DNA from: an uncultured Oceanospirillaceae bacterium | Lineage (GTDB): Bacteria; Pseudomonadota; Gammaproteobacteria; Pseudomonadales; Balneatricaceae | Length of the DNA stretch: 39,093 bases | Assembly (NCBI GenBank): GCA_937138495.1 | Contig: CAKZPE010000053.1 | Location: 1 to 39,093 of the forward strand | Reading direction: 5' to 3' | Part shown: positions 7,045-16,972 of the stretch, in pieces | Numbering within the stretch: position 1 is the stretch's first letter | Layout of the letters: every line of letters begins with the position of its first letter | Program-made: the position numbers and the translations under genes | The notes under the pieces: generated by a model | What the model was told of the DNA's origin: nothing | Seen by the model: the letters and a program-made list of their open reading frames with translations, nothing else | Databases searched by the model: none

Positions 7045-9066
7045 TCAATAGCTGCTCAGTTGTTTCTGAATCTGTTCACGCAGCGTATTACTTTGCTTGG
7101 CACCAACGGCGTCCTGCAGGGCCAGTTCGAATGCCGGTTGTTCCAGTGAATGTTTGGATTCACCGGCAATGGCGGCGTAAATGGCGTGATAAGCAATAAC
7201 ATTGCGGACATATTTATTGGTTTCCCTGAAAGGGATCGTTTCCACCCAGATGTCCATTGGCAGATGTCCGCGGGCTTTCAGCCACTGATCGACCCGGTGA
7301 GGGCCTGCATTATATGCGGCAGTAGCGAGTATCTGGTTACCCTTAAAGCGCTTCTGCATTTGCGCAAGATAAGCACTGCCGAGATTGATGTTTACAGTCG
7401 GCCGGTTCAGGTCAGTAACACCTTTGTATTTCACGTCAAACTTCTTCGCGGTTTGTTTGGCTGTTTTGGGCATCAGCTGCATCAGACCCCGGGCGCCGGC
7501 GCTGGAGCGAACGGTCGGCTGATAGGCACTTTCCTGACGGGCAACGGCCCGGGCCCAGTTGGTATCAATTTCCAGTTCGGCCGCCATCTTATCGAAGATT
7601 TTGGTGTAAGGTGCCGGGAAGCGTATGTCGATCGCGTCCCATACACGGGCTTTGGCTGCGCCGCGGATGGCCTGGTCATGCCAGCCCCACTGATGCACCA
7701 GAGTGGCAGCGGTGTAGTAAGTGTCTGAATCAGCATCTTTGGTGATACGGTTCCATTCGCGGCGTGCCAGATAATGCTCATTCTGTTTGTAAAGCTCAAA
7801 CATGCGCCTGAAGGCGGGTGTTTCTGCCAGTTGATTCAGCTTTGTACCCGCCGGTTTAGTTTCGGTTGGGTTCAGGCTAAAAGGTCGATTGAGTATATCC
7901 GCTGCCAGAAGGCCGTAATAACTGCGTTCCTTACTGAGGGATACAAATGCCTGCGAGGCTGCCGGTGTCAGTCCCTGTGTATGGCTGGCAGCGAGAGTTC
8001 GCCAGTAAACCCAGCGTTCAGAGTTTTGAATGTCCGTCGGCAGGTTACTGATCAGACGGTATACTTCCTGCCAGTCTTCTTTAACCAGTGCAGCACGAAA
8101 CAGGCGGTTCTGGATCGTTTCATCCTGATTATCTCCCAGTTGTTCTATCAGCTTTAGCGCGCCTTTTGGGCGCTTGCTGGCAAGACGGGATGCAAGTCTG
8201 CGATTCAGTGATTCTTTACGATTAGCGCTAAATTTCAGAGTGTCACGAACTTTCAACCAGGTTTTGGCCGCGGCAGCCGGATCGTTCAGGCTGAGACGGG
8301 TGAGGCCATAGAGGTATGTTTCCCGGTTGGCGAGAGTATCGCCTTTAAGAAAATTATTGCTGGTTAACAGTTCAGGGTTGGCCTGTACCTTATAAAACCG
8401 GTCGACGATGGCTTTGTCTTTTTTAGCGGTAACAAAGCGGCGTAAATATTTTGCCAGTGACATTTGTTTGCCGGCGACACTTTTCCAGAAACGGGAGGTA
8501 GCCAGTGCGGAAGACGGCCCTCCTTTCGTTTTTTGCCAATGTTCAAAACTGCTGTCGCAGGCGTCGGGGCGTGAATGACCAATGTTCCAGAAAGCTTCAA
8601 TACCGGCAATTGCTTTGGCTTCGTGGCCTTCTTTCATCAGGGCGTGGCGGCGGTAGCATTCATATTTTTCGCTGCCGTTGATGCCCGATTTAGCCAGTGC
8701 CGGTAAATAATCTTTCCAGCGTTTCTGGCGGATTAACTGGTTCAGCCAGCGTTGCTGTAGCTGAACTGTCACAGGAATATCAGGGTATTCTTTGGCAAAA
8801 TTACTGATCTGTTTTTGGCGGACATTAGCCAGTCGCTTGGTGAGTTCAGAAGCTTCCACATATGGCAGGAGCGGATAGTCAGCGAGTTTAGCTTTAATGC
8901 TGTCTAGTTTGCTGAACTCAGATGCTTTGATGAATTGTTTGGCATCTTTGTAGAGCTGACGTTGCTGGTCGAGGGGGGTTGCAGAGAGTTGGCTACAAAA
9001 CAGGCCGATACTCAGACCAATTACACTGAAAAAACGATTACGATAAATCTTTTGCCTGGCCAGCAT
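7045..9066 (-). CDS. slt: Soluble lytic murein transglycosylase (Slt70 type)
   Basis: A 673-residue periplasmic enzyme that cleaves the MurNAc-GlcNAc bond of peptidoglycan to give 1,6-anhydroMurNAc ends. Residues 1-29 form a signal peptide (VIGLSIGLFCSQLSA). About 30-460 is the helical U-shaped superhelix and linker; about 490-640 is the lysozyme-like SLT domain, with catalytic Glu512 in ARQESAYQP, then SSAGARGLMQLMPKTA and ATAAYNAGPHRVDQW. Length is near that of E. coli Slt70 (645). ATG 9066 is the first start. It is followed by tatD and divergent from uup, with about 200 bases between holding both promoters. Confidence 0.93.
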   Translation of the reverse strand: MLARQKIYRNRFFSVIGLSIGLFCSQLSATPLDQQRQLYKDAKQFIKASEFSKLDSIKAKLADYPLLPYVEASELTKRLANVRQKQISNFAKEYPDIPVTVQLQQRWLNQLIRQKRWKDYLPALAKSGINGSEKYECYRRHALMKEGHEAKAIAGIEAFWNIGHSRPDACDSSFEHWQKTKGGPSSALATSRFWKSVAGKQMSLAKYLRRFVTAKKDKAIVDRFYKVQANPELLTSNNFLKGDTLANRETYLYGLTRLSLNDPAAAAKTWLKVRDTLKFSANRKESLNRRLASRLASKRPKGALKLIEQLGDNQDETIQNRLFRAALVKEDWQEVYRLISNLPTDIQNSERWVYWRTLAASHTQGLTPAASQAFVSLSKERSYYGLLAADILNRPFSLNPTETKPAGTKLNQLAETPAFRRMFELYKQNEHYLARREWNRITKDADSDTYYTAATLVHQWGWHDQAIRGAAKARVWDAIDIRFPAPYTKIFDKMAAELEIDTNWARAVARQESAYQPTVRSSAGARGLMQLMPKTAKQTAKKFDVKYKGVTDLNRPTVNINLGSAYLAQMQKRFKGNQILATAAYNAGPHRVDQWLKARGHLPMDIWVETIPFRETNKYVRNVIAYHAIYAAIAGESKHSLEQPAFELALQDAVGAKQSNTLREQIQKQLSSY

Positions 9067-9267
9067 GATTTACAGTCCTTGCCGATAAAATAACGATGTA
9101 TCGAGTGTCTATTAAGCCCTTGTAAGATGCAAGTGACGTGTTAGAGCTACACTGGATATCCTTTTCTCTGAGGCCGCTAATATAGCAGCTTATGATCCTG
9201 TTGCAGGGATGTTTAATTTATTTTTTTCAGTAGAATAGGCGCCTGATTTTATATAGGTGAACGATTG

Positions 9268-11157
9268 ATGGCGTTAATCAGACTAGAAAAGGTTTCCGTT
9301 GCCTTTGGCGATAAACATTTACTTGATCAGGTGGATTTCCAGCTGGACAAAGGCGAGCGGGTTGCACTGGTCGGGCTAAACGGTGCCGGCAAATCGACCT
9401 TGCTGAAAGTGATCGCCCGTCATCAGGCGACTGATGATGGTGATTTGTGGCAGGACGGCGGTGCTGTTATTGCTGAGTTGCCTCAGGCGTTACCGGCAGC
9501 AGATGAACGCAAAGTCCGGGATGTAATTGCAGAGGGGCTCGGTGACGCCTATCAGCTGGTTTTACGTTATCACGAGCTGGCGGGTCAGTTTGATGATGCG
9601 GCTATGAACGAAATGGCCCGCTTGCAGCATCAGATCGAAGAAGTTGATGGCTGGCAACTGGAGTTGCGCATCGAGCAGATACTTGAGCGGCTTGGGCTGG
9701 ATGGCGATGTGCTGATGTCATCTCTTTCCGGTGGCTGGCGTCGTCGGGCTGCGTTGGGCGCTGCGCTGGTTCAGTCTCCGGATTTGTTGCTGCTGGATGA
9801 GCCTACCAACCATCTGGATATTGAAACCATAGAGTGGCTCGAGAAACAGTTACTTGAGTTTAAAGGCGGTGTGCTGTTCATTTCCCACGACCGCTCACTG
9901 GTAGAGCGTCTGGCCACCCGTATTATTGAGTTGGATCGTGGGACGTTGACGTCTTTCCCGGGCAGTTATCAGACCTATCTTGATCAGAAAGAAAAATTAC
10001 TGGAAGAAGAATCCCGTAATAACGCGTTGTTTGATAAGAAACTGGCAGAAGAAGAAAAGTGGATTCGCCAGGGCATTAAGGCACGACGCACCCGTAATGA
10101 AGGTCGGGTACGGGCGCTGAAAGCATTACGGGTTGAACGTTCTGAGCGGCGTAACCGTCAGGGCAAGGCAAAGTTTAATCTGGAGCAGGCTGACCGTTCT
10201 GGCAAACTGGTGGTTGAAGTGACTGATGTGTGTCAGAGCTTCAAAGGTACGCCTGTGGTTAAGGACTTCTCTGTCCGGATGCAGCGTGGTGACCGTATTG
10301 GTCTGATCGGCCCTAACGGTGTGGGTAAGAGTACACTGCTGAAAATTCTGCTGGGTGAGTTGCAGCCAGACAGCGGTGAAGTACGCCAGGGCTCTAACCT
10401 TGAGGTGGCTTATTTTGATCAGTTGCGGGGGCAGCTAAAGCCTGAACAAACCATTATCGATAATATTTCTGAAGGCCGGGAAAGCATCACCATTAACGGT
10501 AAATCCCGCCATATCATCAGTTATCTGGGTGATTTTCTGTTTACGCCTGAACGGGCGAGAACGCCGGTTAAAGCGCTGTCTGGCGGAGAATGTAACCGGG
10601 TGATGTTAGCCAAGCTGTTTTCTCAGCCGGCTAATTTGCTGGTGCTTGATGAGCCAACCAACGATCTTGATATTGAAACGCTGGAGCTGCTTGAAGAAAT
10701 TCTTATGGATTTCAGTGGCACTCTGTTGCTGGTGAGTCACGACCGTGCATTCCTGGATAATGTGGTGACCTCTACTCTGGTATTTGAGGGTAATGGCCGT
10801 GTTCAGGAATATGTAGGCGGCTATCAGGATTGGTTGCGTCAGCGACCTGACCCTGCCAAGCCGTCAGCGGCGCCGCAAAAGAAAGCCGTTGAAGCCCCGG
10901 CTGAAACAGTTAAACCGGTTGCAGAGAAACAGAAGAAGCTGAGTTATAAACTGCAACGGGAGTTGGATCAGTTACCGGAACAGCTAGAGCTTGCGGAGGC
11001 TGAACTGGCACGTTTGCATGAGGTGACAAGCGCCGGTGATTTTTACAGCGGCGACCGAGATGAGGTAGCCAGTACACTTGAGGCGTTACAGCAGCAGGAA
11101 GCTGAAGTAGAGTGCCTGATGGAGCGCTGGGTTGAGCTGGAGGCAATGCAGGGCTGA
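9268..11157 (+). CDS. uup: ABC-F ATPase Uup
   Basis: A 629-residue cytoplasmic protein with two ABC ATPase domains and no membrane segment, the ABC-F layout. Domain 1: Walker A GLNGAGKST, signature LSGGWRRRAALGAAL, Walker B LLLLDEPTNHLD. The linker LAEEEKWIRQGIKARRTRNE GRVRAL is the P-site-tRNA interaction motif and is typical of Uup. Domain 2: GPNGVGKST, LSGGECNRVMLAKL, VLDEPTNDLD. The last 80 residues (KLSYKLQRELDQLPEQLELA onward) are the coiled coil that binds DNA in E. coli Uup. Uup affects precise transposon excision and ribosome-associated processes. I chose ATG 9268 rather than TTG 9265 because AGGTGA lies 7 bases before it. Confidence 0.95.
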   Translation: MALIRLEKVSVAFGDKHLLDQVDFQLDKGERVALVGLNGAGKSTLLKVIARHQATDDGDLWQDGGAVIAELPQALPAADERKVRDVIAEGLGDAYQLVLRYHELAGQFDDAAMNEMARLQHQIEEVDGWQLELRIEQILERLGLDGDVLMSSLSGGWRRRAALGAALVQSPDLLLLDEPTNHLDIETIEWLEKQLLEFKGGVLFISHDRSLVERLATRIIELDRGTLTSFPGSYQTYLDQKEKLLEEESRNNALFDKKLAEEEKWIRQGIKARRTRNEGRVRALKALRVERSERRNRQGKAKFNLEQADRSGKLVVEVTDVCQSFKGTPVVKDFSVRMQRGDRIGLIGPNGVGKSTLLKILLGELQPDSGEVRQGSNLEVAYFDQLRGQLKPEQTIIDNISEGRESITINGKSRHIISYLGDFLFTPERARTPVKALSGGECNRVMLAKLFSQPANLLVLDEPTNDLDIETLELLEEILMDFSGTLLLVSHDRAFLDNVVTSTLVFEGNGRVQEYVGGYQDWLRQRPDPAKPSAAPQKKAVEAPAETVKPVAEKQKKLSYKLQRELDQLPEQLELAEAELARLHEVTSAGDFYSGDRDEVASTLEALQQQEAEVECLMERWVELEAMQG

Positions 11158-11177
11158 GCCAGCCCTGCGTTACGGGA

Positions 11178-11618
11178 TTATTCCTCTTCTGCCAGCCGGA
11201 TGGCCAGTACATCACAGTTAGCGCCGTGTAGTACGCCGTTAGCCGTGGAACCCAGAAGTAATGCAAGCCCCTGGCGCCCGTGGCTGCCAACAACGATCAG
11301 GTCGCAACCGGTTTCTTCGGCAATGCGGTGTATTTCGCTTTCTGTATGCCCGCTGACAATGTGCTGGTGTTTGATTGGATAGTCCAGCGCGGCACTGAAT
11401 TTGCGGATTTTCTCCTGAGCATGTTCATCCAGTTGTTCCTGGATGGCGGTCAGGTCCATCGGGACGTCTCCGCCGTATGCAAAGCTCAGGGGTTCTATCA
11501 CGTGGATCAGTGACAGGTCGGATTGGCAACTTTGCGCAATGATGCGCACTTTTTCCACCAGCTGGTGGGATGCTTCAGACAGGTCTACAGCAAGCAGAAT
11601 ATGGTTATAAATGCTCAT
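11178..11618 (-). CDS. Universal stress protein (UspA family)
   Basis: A 146-residue protein with one Usp domain: YNHILLAVDLSEAS at the N-terminus, the central HVIEPLSFAYGG, and the nucleotide-binding signature GSHGRQGLALLLGSTANGVL at 111-130, with Gly111, Gly114, Gly123 and Ser124. The loop between the second and third Gly is 8 residues. The motif suggests ATP binding, but several UspA proteins do not bind it, so this is inferred. It is a cytoplasmic stress-tolerance protein, usually dimeric. It is convergent with uup, with 20 bases between the stop codons and no clear terminator. Confidence 0.9.
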   Translation of the reverse strand: MSIYNHILLAVDLSEASHQLVEKVRIIAQSCQSDLSLIHVIEPLSFAYGGDVPMDLTAIQEQLDEHAQEKIRKFSAALDYPIKHQHIVSGHTESEIHRIAEETGCDLIVVGSHGRQGLALLLGSTANGVLHGANCDVLAIRLAEEE

Positions 11619-11738
11619 ATGTTTTGATTCCCTGTTGTTTCCTGTATCTCAGAATAGCATAAGAGAAATATTGTAAAACATGAGAGATGTCAAATATCTA
11701 GGCGATTTTGTCTAACGGTTTTAAGAGGTGTACAGACA

Positions 11739-12245
11739 ATGAAATGGGCAATAATTATCCTTGTGATGATGTCACTGGTGGGCTCGATGATGTGGGTTAT
11801 GCCGAGTAAGCGTCAGCGTTATCAGGCCCAGCTGAGGCAGCTGGCTATGAGAAAAGGATTCAATGTTCAGCTGGCGCAGGTAAAGCCACCGCGGGCCAGA
11901 GGTCAGGTTGAACAGGAAAGTTTTAATTCTCCGGTATACCGGTTACCGCGTACGAATATTTCCCGTCAGGAGCGTGAAGATTTTGTTCATTGGCAGGTGT
12001 ACAGGCAAACAGCGCTGGCGATGGAGGGGCTGCCTGAAGGTTGGTGCTGGGGAGAGGGCGAACGACAGTTGTCGGATAATCAGCTTCAGCAGTTGCTGAC
12101 GCTGATCGCACGCTTACCTGAAGGTGTCGTTGCGATTGAGTCGGACCCTGTTCATCTGAGCGTATTTTGGAACGAGCGCGGTGAGTTGGAAGATTTGGAG
12201 CGCATTCAGGATGCAATGAAATCAGTGATGGAGGAGAAGTTTTAA
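11739..12245 (+). CDS. Hypothetical single-TM protein
   Basis: A 168-residue protein with an N-terminal membrane helix at about 3-20 (AIIILVMMSLVGSMMWVM) and a basic flank (PSKRQRYQAQLRQLAMRK). The rest is a soluble, probably cytoplasmic, region with Trp-rich HWQVYR and GLPEGWCWGEGERQLSDN and a C-terminal helix. Similar proteins occur near topA in marine gammaproteobacteria, but I do not know a function. The stop shares one base with the ATG of the next gene (TAATG at 12243-12247), so the pair is translationally coupled. Confidence 0.75.
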   Translation: MKWAIIILVMMSLVGSMMWVMPSKRQRYQAQLRQLAMRKGFNVQLAQVKPPRARGQVEQESFNSPVYRLPRTNISRQEREDFVHWQVYRQTALAMEGLPEGWCWGEGERQLSDNQLQQLLTLIARLPEGVVAIESDPVHLSVFWNERGELEDLERIQDAMKSVMEEKF

Positions 12246-12466
12246 TGTCAGAATCAGTGAGCTTACAACCGGGAAAATACCGTCATTATAAAGGGGCGGA
12301 GTATGAAGTGGTTGATGTTGCCCGGCATTCAGAAACGGAAGAGTATCTGGTTGTTTATCGCCAGTGTTACGGTGATGCGTCTTTGTGGGTGCGGCCGTAC
12401 GATATGTTTGTGGAGACTGTGACAGTAGAAGGCAAAACTGTACCGCGTTTTGCCTTTGTCAGTTAG
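12245..12466 (+). CDS. DUF1653 family protein
   Basis: A 73-residue single-domain protein matching DUF1653: LQPGKYRHYKGAEYEVVDVARHSETEEYLVVYR, then YGDASLWVRPYDMFVETV and RFAFV. It is a small beta-barrel-like cytoplasmic protein found widely in bacteria; function unknown. In Pseudomonas aeruginosa a DUF1653 gene sits next to topA, which agrees with topA here after one intervening gene. Coupled to the upstream gene through a one-base overlap. Confidence 0.88.
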   Translation: MSESVSLQPGKYRHYKGAEYEVVDVARHSETEEYLVVYRQCYGDASLWVRPYDMFVETVTVEGKTVPRFAFVS

Positions 12467-12480
12467 TTGGAAGCAGTCAG

Positions 12481-13173
12481 TTAGCCAGAAACTTCGCTGG
12501 GGTTTCGGGTGGTTTCCGGCGGGTTGCGGGCAATGGTGATCAGTTTGTCGAGGGTGTCCAGACGATCTTTTTTCTTTTTTTGCGGCACGCTTGTTTTGGT
12601 AATGATCGCTTTGGCATGTTTAAAGTGTGACAGGGCGATGAGATGGTCTTCCTGCTCAAGATAATCGTTACCCTGCTGAATGTGAGCATCTGCAAATACG
12701 CATACATGCAGCCAGTATAAGTCGTGCTGGAAATGGCGAACCTGTGTTGGAGTAAGGGTGCGCATTTTCGCCATTTCGACAAAAATATTTTCAGCATGGC
12801 TGATAAACAGTTGTGCCCGCTTCAGGGCTTTGTCACTGCTGAAGTTACCGGGCATAACCTGAGTATTATCATTGGTATCTTTCAGGTTGCTGATTTCATT
12901 CAGTAAATCAGAATCGGGTGCGAGTCTGGATATCTCTTCTATCAGATGGGTCACGTAAAGACTTAGCTTGTCGATAATTTCTTTACGGCAGTTGGCTTCC
13001 CGCAGTACGGTAATGGTGTTTAATGCCAGCTCAGATTTACGGCGCAGCTCTCTAAGCCGCTTTATACGGGCTTCTTCTCGCTGCTCCCGTGAGGCGATAA
13101 AGTGGTTGATACAAATGGCAATAAAACCAATTGAGGCAACAGTCAGTAAGATAATCAGGTTGTCTTGCAGCAT
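12481..13173 (-). CDS. Hypothetical membrane-anchored helical protein
   Basis: A 230-residue protein with one N-terminal hydrophobic segment at about 5-26 (LIILLTVASIGFIAICINHF), then an Arg/Glu-rich coiled coil (REQREEARIKRLRELRRKSE) and a mostly helical soluble region. That region contains VRHFQHDLYWLHVCVFADAH, which reads like TPR-type helices, and a basic KKKKKDR stretch near the C-terminus. Probably anchored in the inner membrane with the rest cytoplasmic. No family recognised. It is convergent with the DUF1653 gene and divergent from topA. Confidence 0.7.
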   Translation of the reverse strand: MLQDNLIILLTVASIGFIAICINHFIASREQREEARIKRLRELRRKSELALNTITVLREANCRKEIIDKLSLYVTHLIEEISRLAPDSDLLNEISNLKDTNDNTQVMPGNFSSDKALKRAQLFISHAENIFVEMAKMRTLTPTQVRHFQHDLYWLHVCVFADAHIQQGNDYLEQEDHLIALSHFKHAKAIITKTSVPQKKKKDRLDTLDKLITIARNPPETTRNPSEVSG

Positions 13174-13375
13174 ATTCTCAGGTAGTTGTAATTATATGCG
13201 AATAAATAGTGTCGCTATTGTACCTGCCAAATCATGATCTGGCATATACCCTGTTGAAATAGATTTTAATAATTGAACCTGTAATTTTAATCAGAAACTT
13301 GACCCTTAAGGTTTGAGCCATTATATATGCACGCTGATTTGAGTTGCTGATTATATCCTCTAAGGATTTTTGTAT
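13174..13375. promoter_or_regulatory. Divergent promoter region between the helical membrane protein gene and topA
   Basis: These 202 bases are AT-rich and hold no ORF. They must contain the promoters of both divergent genes. No specific operator was recognised. topA promoters are often supercoiling-sensitive, but nothing in the sequence proves that here. Confidence 0.4.
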
Positions 13376-16039
13376 ATGGGTAAGTCCCTCGTTATTGTGG
13401 AGTCTCCGGCGAAAGCTAAGACGATTAACAAATATTTAGGCAGCGATTTTGTCGTAAAGTCCAGTGTCGGGCATATACGTGATCTGCCTACCAGTGGTTC
13501 AGCGAGTGCTTCCAAGTCTGATCCCAAAGAACGTGCCCGTCAGGCAGCGCTTACCCGCAAAATGTCGCCTGAAGAAAAGGTAATACATAAAGCCAGGAAG
13601 GCTAAAACTCAGCTGGTTGCCCGCATGGGTGTTGATCCTGAGAAGGACTGGCTGGCGCAGTATGAGATTCTACCGGGTAAAGAAAAAGTCGTTGATGAAT
13701 TAAAACGTCTGGCAAAAAATGCTGACACTATCTATCTCGCGACCGATTTGGACCGCGAGGGTGAGGCGATTGCATGGCATCTGCGGGAAGCAATTGGCGG
13801 TGAAGATGACCGTTACCGCCGGGTGGTATTTAACGAGATTACTAAGAAATCAATCCAGGAAGCGTTTAAACAGCCAAGCGAACTGGATATGAGCCGGGTG
13901 AACGCCCAGCAGGCACGGCGTTTTCTGGACCGTGTTGTTGGCTATATGGTATCACCACTGCTGTGGGAAAAAGTTGCCCGGGGCCTGTCTGCTGGCCGGG
14001 TTCAGTCCGTTGTTGTTCGGCTGGTGGTTGAGCGTGAGCGGGAAATTCGCAGCTTTATCCCTGAAGAGTTCTGGGAAATGCATCTGGATGCGATGTCAGG
14101 TGCAAAAGCAGCGCTGCGCTTACAGGTAAATAAGTATCAGGATAAGGCTTACCGGCCAACCAGCGAAGCAGAGAGTGATCAGTATTCATCGCTGATCAGT
14201 CAGTCGCCGCTGGAAGTAACACAGCGTCAGGACCGGCCGACCAGCAGTAAGCCATCGGCACCCTTTATTACGTCGACGTTACAGCAGGCAGCCAGTACCC
14301 GTCTGAACTTTGGCGTTAAGAAAACCATGATGATGGCACAGCGGCTTTATGAAGCGGGCTACATCACCTATATGCGTACGGACTCTACCAACCTGAGTAC
14401 TGAGGCGGTCGCTGCATGCCGGGATTACATTCAGGATAGCTACGGCGATAAGTATTTGCCTGAGGCACCTAATCGCTATAGTAGCAAAGAAGGCGCTCAG
14501 GAGGCTCACGAGGCGATTCGTCCGTCGGATGTGACTGTGGAGGCAACGTCGCTGAAAGGTATGGAACGGGATGCTGAGCGCCTGTACGAGCTGATTCGCC
14601 GGCAGTTTATTGCCTGTCAGATGATGCCTGCGCTGTATACCAGTACCCGTATTACCGTGACGGCCGGTGACTTTGAGCTGTCTACCAAGGGGCGGATTTT
14701 ACGCTTTGACGGCTATACCCGTGTGCTGACAAAGGCTAAGGCTGATGAAGATGTGATTTTGCCGGATGTTCAGAAGGGCGATGTTCTGAAGCTGGAGAAG
14801 ATTGATCCCAGACAGCACTTTACCAAGCCTTCACCGCGTTATACCGAAGCCTCGCTGGTTAAAGAGCTTGAGAAGCGCGGAATTGGCCGCCCATCTACCT
14901 ATGTACCGATCATTTCCACCATTCAGGACCGTGGATATGTAGAATCCCAGAACCGGCGTTTCTATGCGCAGAAAATGGGCGATATCGTTACTGAGCGTTT
15001 GGTGGAAAACTTTACTGATCTGATGGATTACGGTTTTACCGCCCGAATGGAAGAGGCACTGGATGATATTGCCAGTGGTGAAGCCGATTGGAAGGTGCTG
15101 CTGAATCAGTTTTACAACGGTTTCGTAAACCGTCTGGAAATTGCGCAGAAGCCAGAAGGTGGCATGCGACCGAATTCACCGACAGCGACGGATATTCCAT
15201 GTACAACCTGTGGGCGGGAAATGATGATCCGTACGGGGACAACCGGGGTTTTTCTGGGATGCTCCGGCTATGCGTTACCGCCGAAAGAACGCTGTAAGTC
15301 GACCATGAATCTTATACATGGGGACGAGGTAGTCAGTGTTGATGGTGACGATGAAGAAGAATCCCGCATCCTGATTAATAAGCACCGCTGTAAGGTGTGT
15401 GATACGGCGATGGATAGCTACCTGATCGACGAGCAGCGTAAGTTGCACATTTGTGGTAACAACCCGGATTGCAGTGGCTTTGAGGTTGAGCAGGGTAGCT
15501 ACAAAATTAAAGGTTATGATGGTCCGGTTATCGATTGTGATAAGTGTGGCGCTGAGATGCAGCTCAAGACTGGCCGTTTCGGTAAGTTCTTTGGTTGTAC
15601 TGCTGAGGGGTGCAAAAATACCCGTAAGTTGCTGAAAAGTGGTGAGGCTGCGCCGCCGAAAATGGATCCTGTACCGATGCCTGAACTGGCTTGCGAGAAG
15701 GTTGAGGATACCTACGTATTACGCGATGGAGCATCGGGCCTGTTCCTGGCTGCCAGCCAGTTCCCGCGTAAACGGGAAACCCGGGCGCCGAAAGTGAGTG
15801 AATTACTGCCGCATAAAAATGAAATTGATCCTAAGTACAGTTTCCTGTTCAGTGCGCCTGTAGAAGATGATGAAGGCAATCCGAGCATTGTGCGTTATAG
15901 CCGTAAAACCAAAGAGCAGTATGTAATGACTGAGGTTGAAGGAAAGGCCACAGGCTGGCGCGCTTTTTACCAGGGGAATACCTGGGTAGCTGAAGCGGCT
16001 AAAGCAAAGCCTAAGGCGAAAGCGAAGGCGAAGAAGTAA
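13376..16039 (+). CDS. topA: DNA topoisomerase I
   Basis: An 887-residue type IA topoisomerase that relaxes negative supercoils behind RNA polymerase. Toprim domain at 1-150 ([20 protein letters not shown], then [15 protein letters not shown] with the acidic DxDxE triad). Active-site Tyr332 lies in [13 protein letters not shown]. Three C-terminal C4 zinc-ribbon repeats follow: [10 protein letters not shown]...[11 protein letters not shown]...C and [10 protein letters not shown]...C. The protein ends in a Lys/Ala tail ([11 protein letters not shown]). The insert after [11 protein letters not shown] is usual in gammaproteobacterial TopA. ATG 13376 is preferred over TTG 13370 because AAGGA lies about 9 bases upstream. 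Confidence 0.97.
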   Translation: MGKSLVIVESPAKAKTINKYLGSDFVVKSSVGHIRDLPTSGSASASKSDPKERARQAALTRKMSPEEKVIHKARKAKTQLVARMGVDPEKDWLAQYEILPGKEKVVDELKRLAKNADTIYLATDLDREGEAIAWHLREAIGGEDDRYRRVVFNEITKKSIQEAFKQPSELDMSRVNAQQARRFLDRVVGYMVSPLLWEKVARGLSAGRVQSVVVRLVVEREREIRSFIPEEFWEMHLDAMSGAKAALRLQVNKYQDKAYRPTSEAESDQYSSLISQSPLEVTQRQDRPTSSKPSAPFITSTLQQAASTRLNFGVKKTMMMAQRLYEAGYITYMRTDSTNLSTEAVAACRDYIQDSYGDKYLPEAPNRYSSKEGAQEAHEAIRPSDVTVEATSLKGMERDAERLYELIRRQFIACQMMPALYTSTRITVTAGDFELSTKGRILRFDGYTRVLTKAKADEDVILPDVQKGDVLKLEKIDPRQHFTKPSPRYTEASLVKELEKRGIGRPSTYVPIISTIQDRGYVESQNRRFYAQKMGDIVTERLVENFTDLMDYGFTARMEEALDDIASGEADWKVLLNQFYNGFVNRLEIAQKPEGGMRPNSPTATDIPCTTCGREMMIRTGTTGVFLGCSGYALPPKERCKSTMNLIHGDEVVSVDGDDEEESRILINKHRCKVCDTAMDSYLIDEQRKLHICGNNPDCSGFEVEQGSYKIKGYDGPVIDCDKCGAEMQLKTGRFGKFFGCTAEGCKNTRKLLKSGEAAPPKMDPVPMPELACEKVEDTYVLRDGASGLFLAASQFPRKRETRAPKVSELLPHKNEIDPKYSFLFSAPVEDDEGNPSIVRYSRKTKEQYVMTEVEGKATGWRAFYQGNTWVAEAAKAKPKAKAKAKK

Positions 16040-16117
16040 AGGTCTACACTTAATGCAGATGGCCGGATGTTAGTGGTCATCTGTATCGGTGGCGAGTCTT
16101 CCCGGGTAGGTGTTCAT

Positions 16118-16624
16118 ATGTCTTTGAGTGGATTAAGTCTGACCAATCAGCGGTTGTTTTTCGTTAGGTTGCAAATTCAGCAGTTTGAAGCACTGACGGC
16201 TGGAGAGTCTGAGCCTGCCAGGCAGGCCCAGTATGAATCTGTTGTTTTTCATCTCTTACAGGCTTACTGTGCGTTTCTCAGGGAGCTTGCCGATATGCAA
16301 AACTTACCTGTGAATGCGAATGCTTTAGTGGAGAACGCGGAGGGCCTTATCAGTAATGCTCCGGCTGAGGTTGTATCTCCTGAATTGCAGGAACTGGCGA
16401 TGCTGGAAATGGATCCAGGTTCCTGGCTGGCAAATTTACGACAGGTATTTCGCCGGTTTGGAGCACCTGTTGATACAGTGGGTTTACCCGGTGTGGTACA
16501 GCACTCCGAAATCAGTGTGACTATGGTTACCCCTGAGGATAATCGTTTGTCAGAATTAACCATGTGGCACGAGGCGTTGTCGGAAATTATCCGGCGTTTA
16601 CGTGCCGTGTCGCAGGAATGGTAA
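16118..16624 (+). CDS. DUF6586 family protein
   Basis: A 168-residue cytoplasmic, mostly helical protein: LTNQRLFFVRLQIQQFEAL, VVFHLLQAYCAFLRELADMQ, EMDPGSWLANLRQVFRRFG and a C-terminal WHEALSEIIRRLRAVSQEW. It resembles DUF6586 proteins found directly downstream of topA in Pseudomonas. The open frame extends up to 16067, but ATG 16118 begins the conserved part, so I chose it. It is 78 bases downstream of topA and probably in the same transcript. Function unknown. Confidence 0.75.
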   Translation: MSLSGLSLTNQRLFFVRLQIQQFEALTAGESEPARQAQYESVVFHLLQAYCAFLRELADMQNLPVNANALVENAEGLISNAPAEVVSPELQELAMLEMDPGSWLANLRQVFRRFGAPVDTVGLPGVVQHSEISVTMVTPEDNRLSELTMWHEALSEIIRRLRAVSQEW

Positions 16625-16652
16625 TCAGATTTTAATTTGTTGAGTTATTTAG

Positions 16653-16910
16653 ATGGCTGAGTTGTTTCTGGAAATTGTTGAGCTTGAAAACGGCGAAATT
16701 GTATTGCGTGAAATGGAATCCGATGATGTGCCAGTGATGAGAGTGAGTTTTTCTGAGGATATGAAGAAGCGTCTTCAGGATCAGCATCTGGATGTGGCCA
16801 AAGTTATGCTGAGTGCAGGTATTCATATGGCGGCTGAAATGCAGAATAAGGCGGCCGAAGCAGAAGCAGCACAAGTTGCTGAAGATGAAGCCCCGCCGGT
16901 ATTGCACTGA
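16653..16910 (+). CDS. Small conserved protein of the topA-lexA region
   Basis: An 85-residue acidic protein (MAELFLEIVELENGEIVLRE, then VPVMRVSFSEDMKKRLQDQH) with an Ala/Glu-rich helical C-terminus. It occupies the position of the small hypothetical gene between the DUF6586 gene and sulA in Pseudomonas. No motif gives a function. It lies 28 bases after the DUF6586 gene, so probably is the last gene of the topA transcript, which ends at the terminator just downstream. Confidence 0.75.
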   Translation: MAELFLEIVELENGEIVLREMESDDVPVMRVSFSEDMKKRLQDQHLDVAKVMLSAGIHMAAEMQNKAAEAEAAQVAEDEAPPVLH

Positions 16911-16924
16911 AATAGCTTCAGTTC

Positions 16925-16952
16925 AAAAAAAGCGCCTTCTGGCGCTTTTTTT
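16925..16952. terminator. Bidirectional rho-independent terminator
   Basis: A-run of 7, stem GCGCC, loop TTCT, stem GGCGC, T-run of 7. The A/T tails make it work on both strands, ending the topA-side transcript and the lexA-sulA transcript, which converge here. Confidence 0.93.
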
Positions 16953-16972
16953 ACAGGCACATAAAAGCAGTA

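Noticed and set aside
7150..7728. Plus-strand 192-codon ORF
   Set aside because: Antisense shadow of the slt gene, whose Slt70 domains are unambiguous on the other strand.
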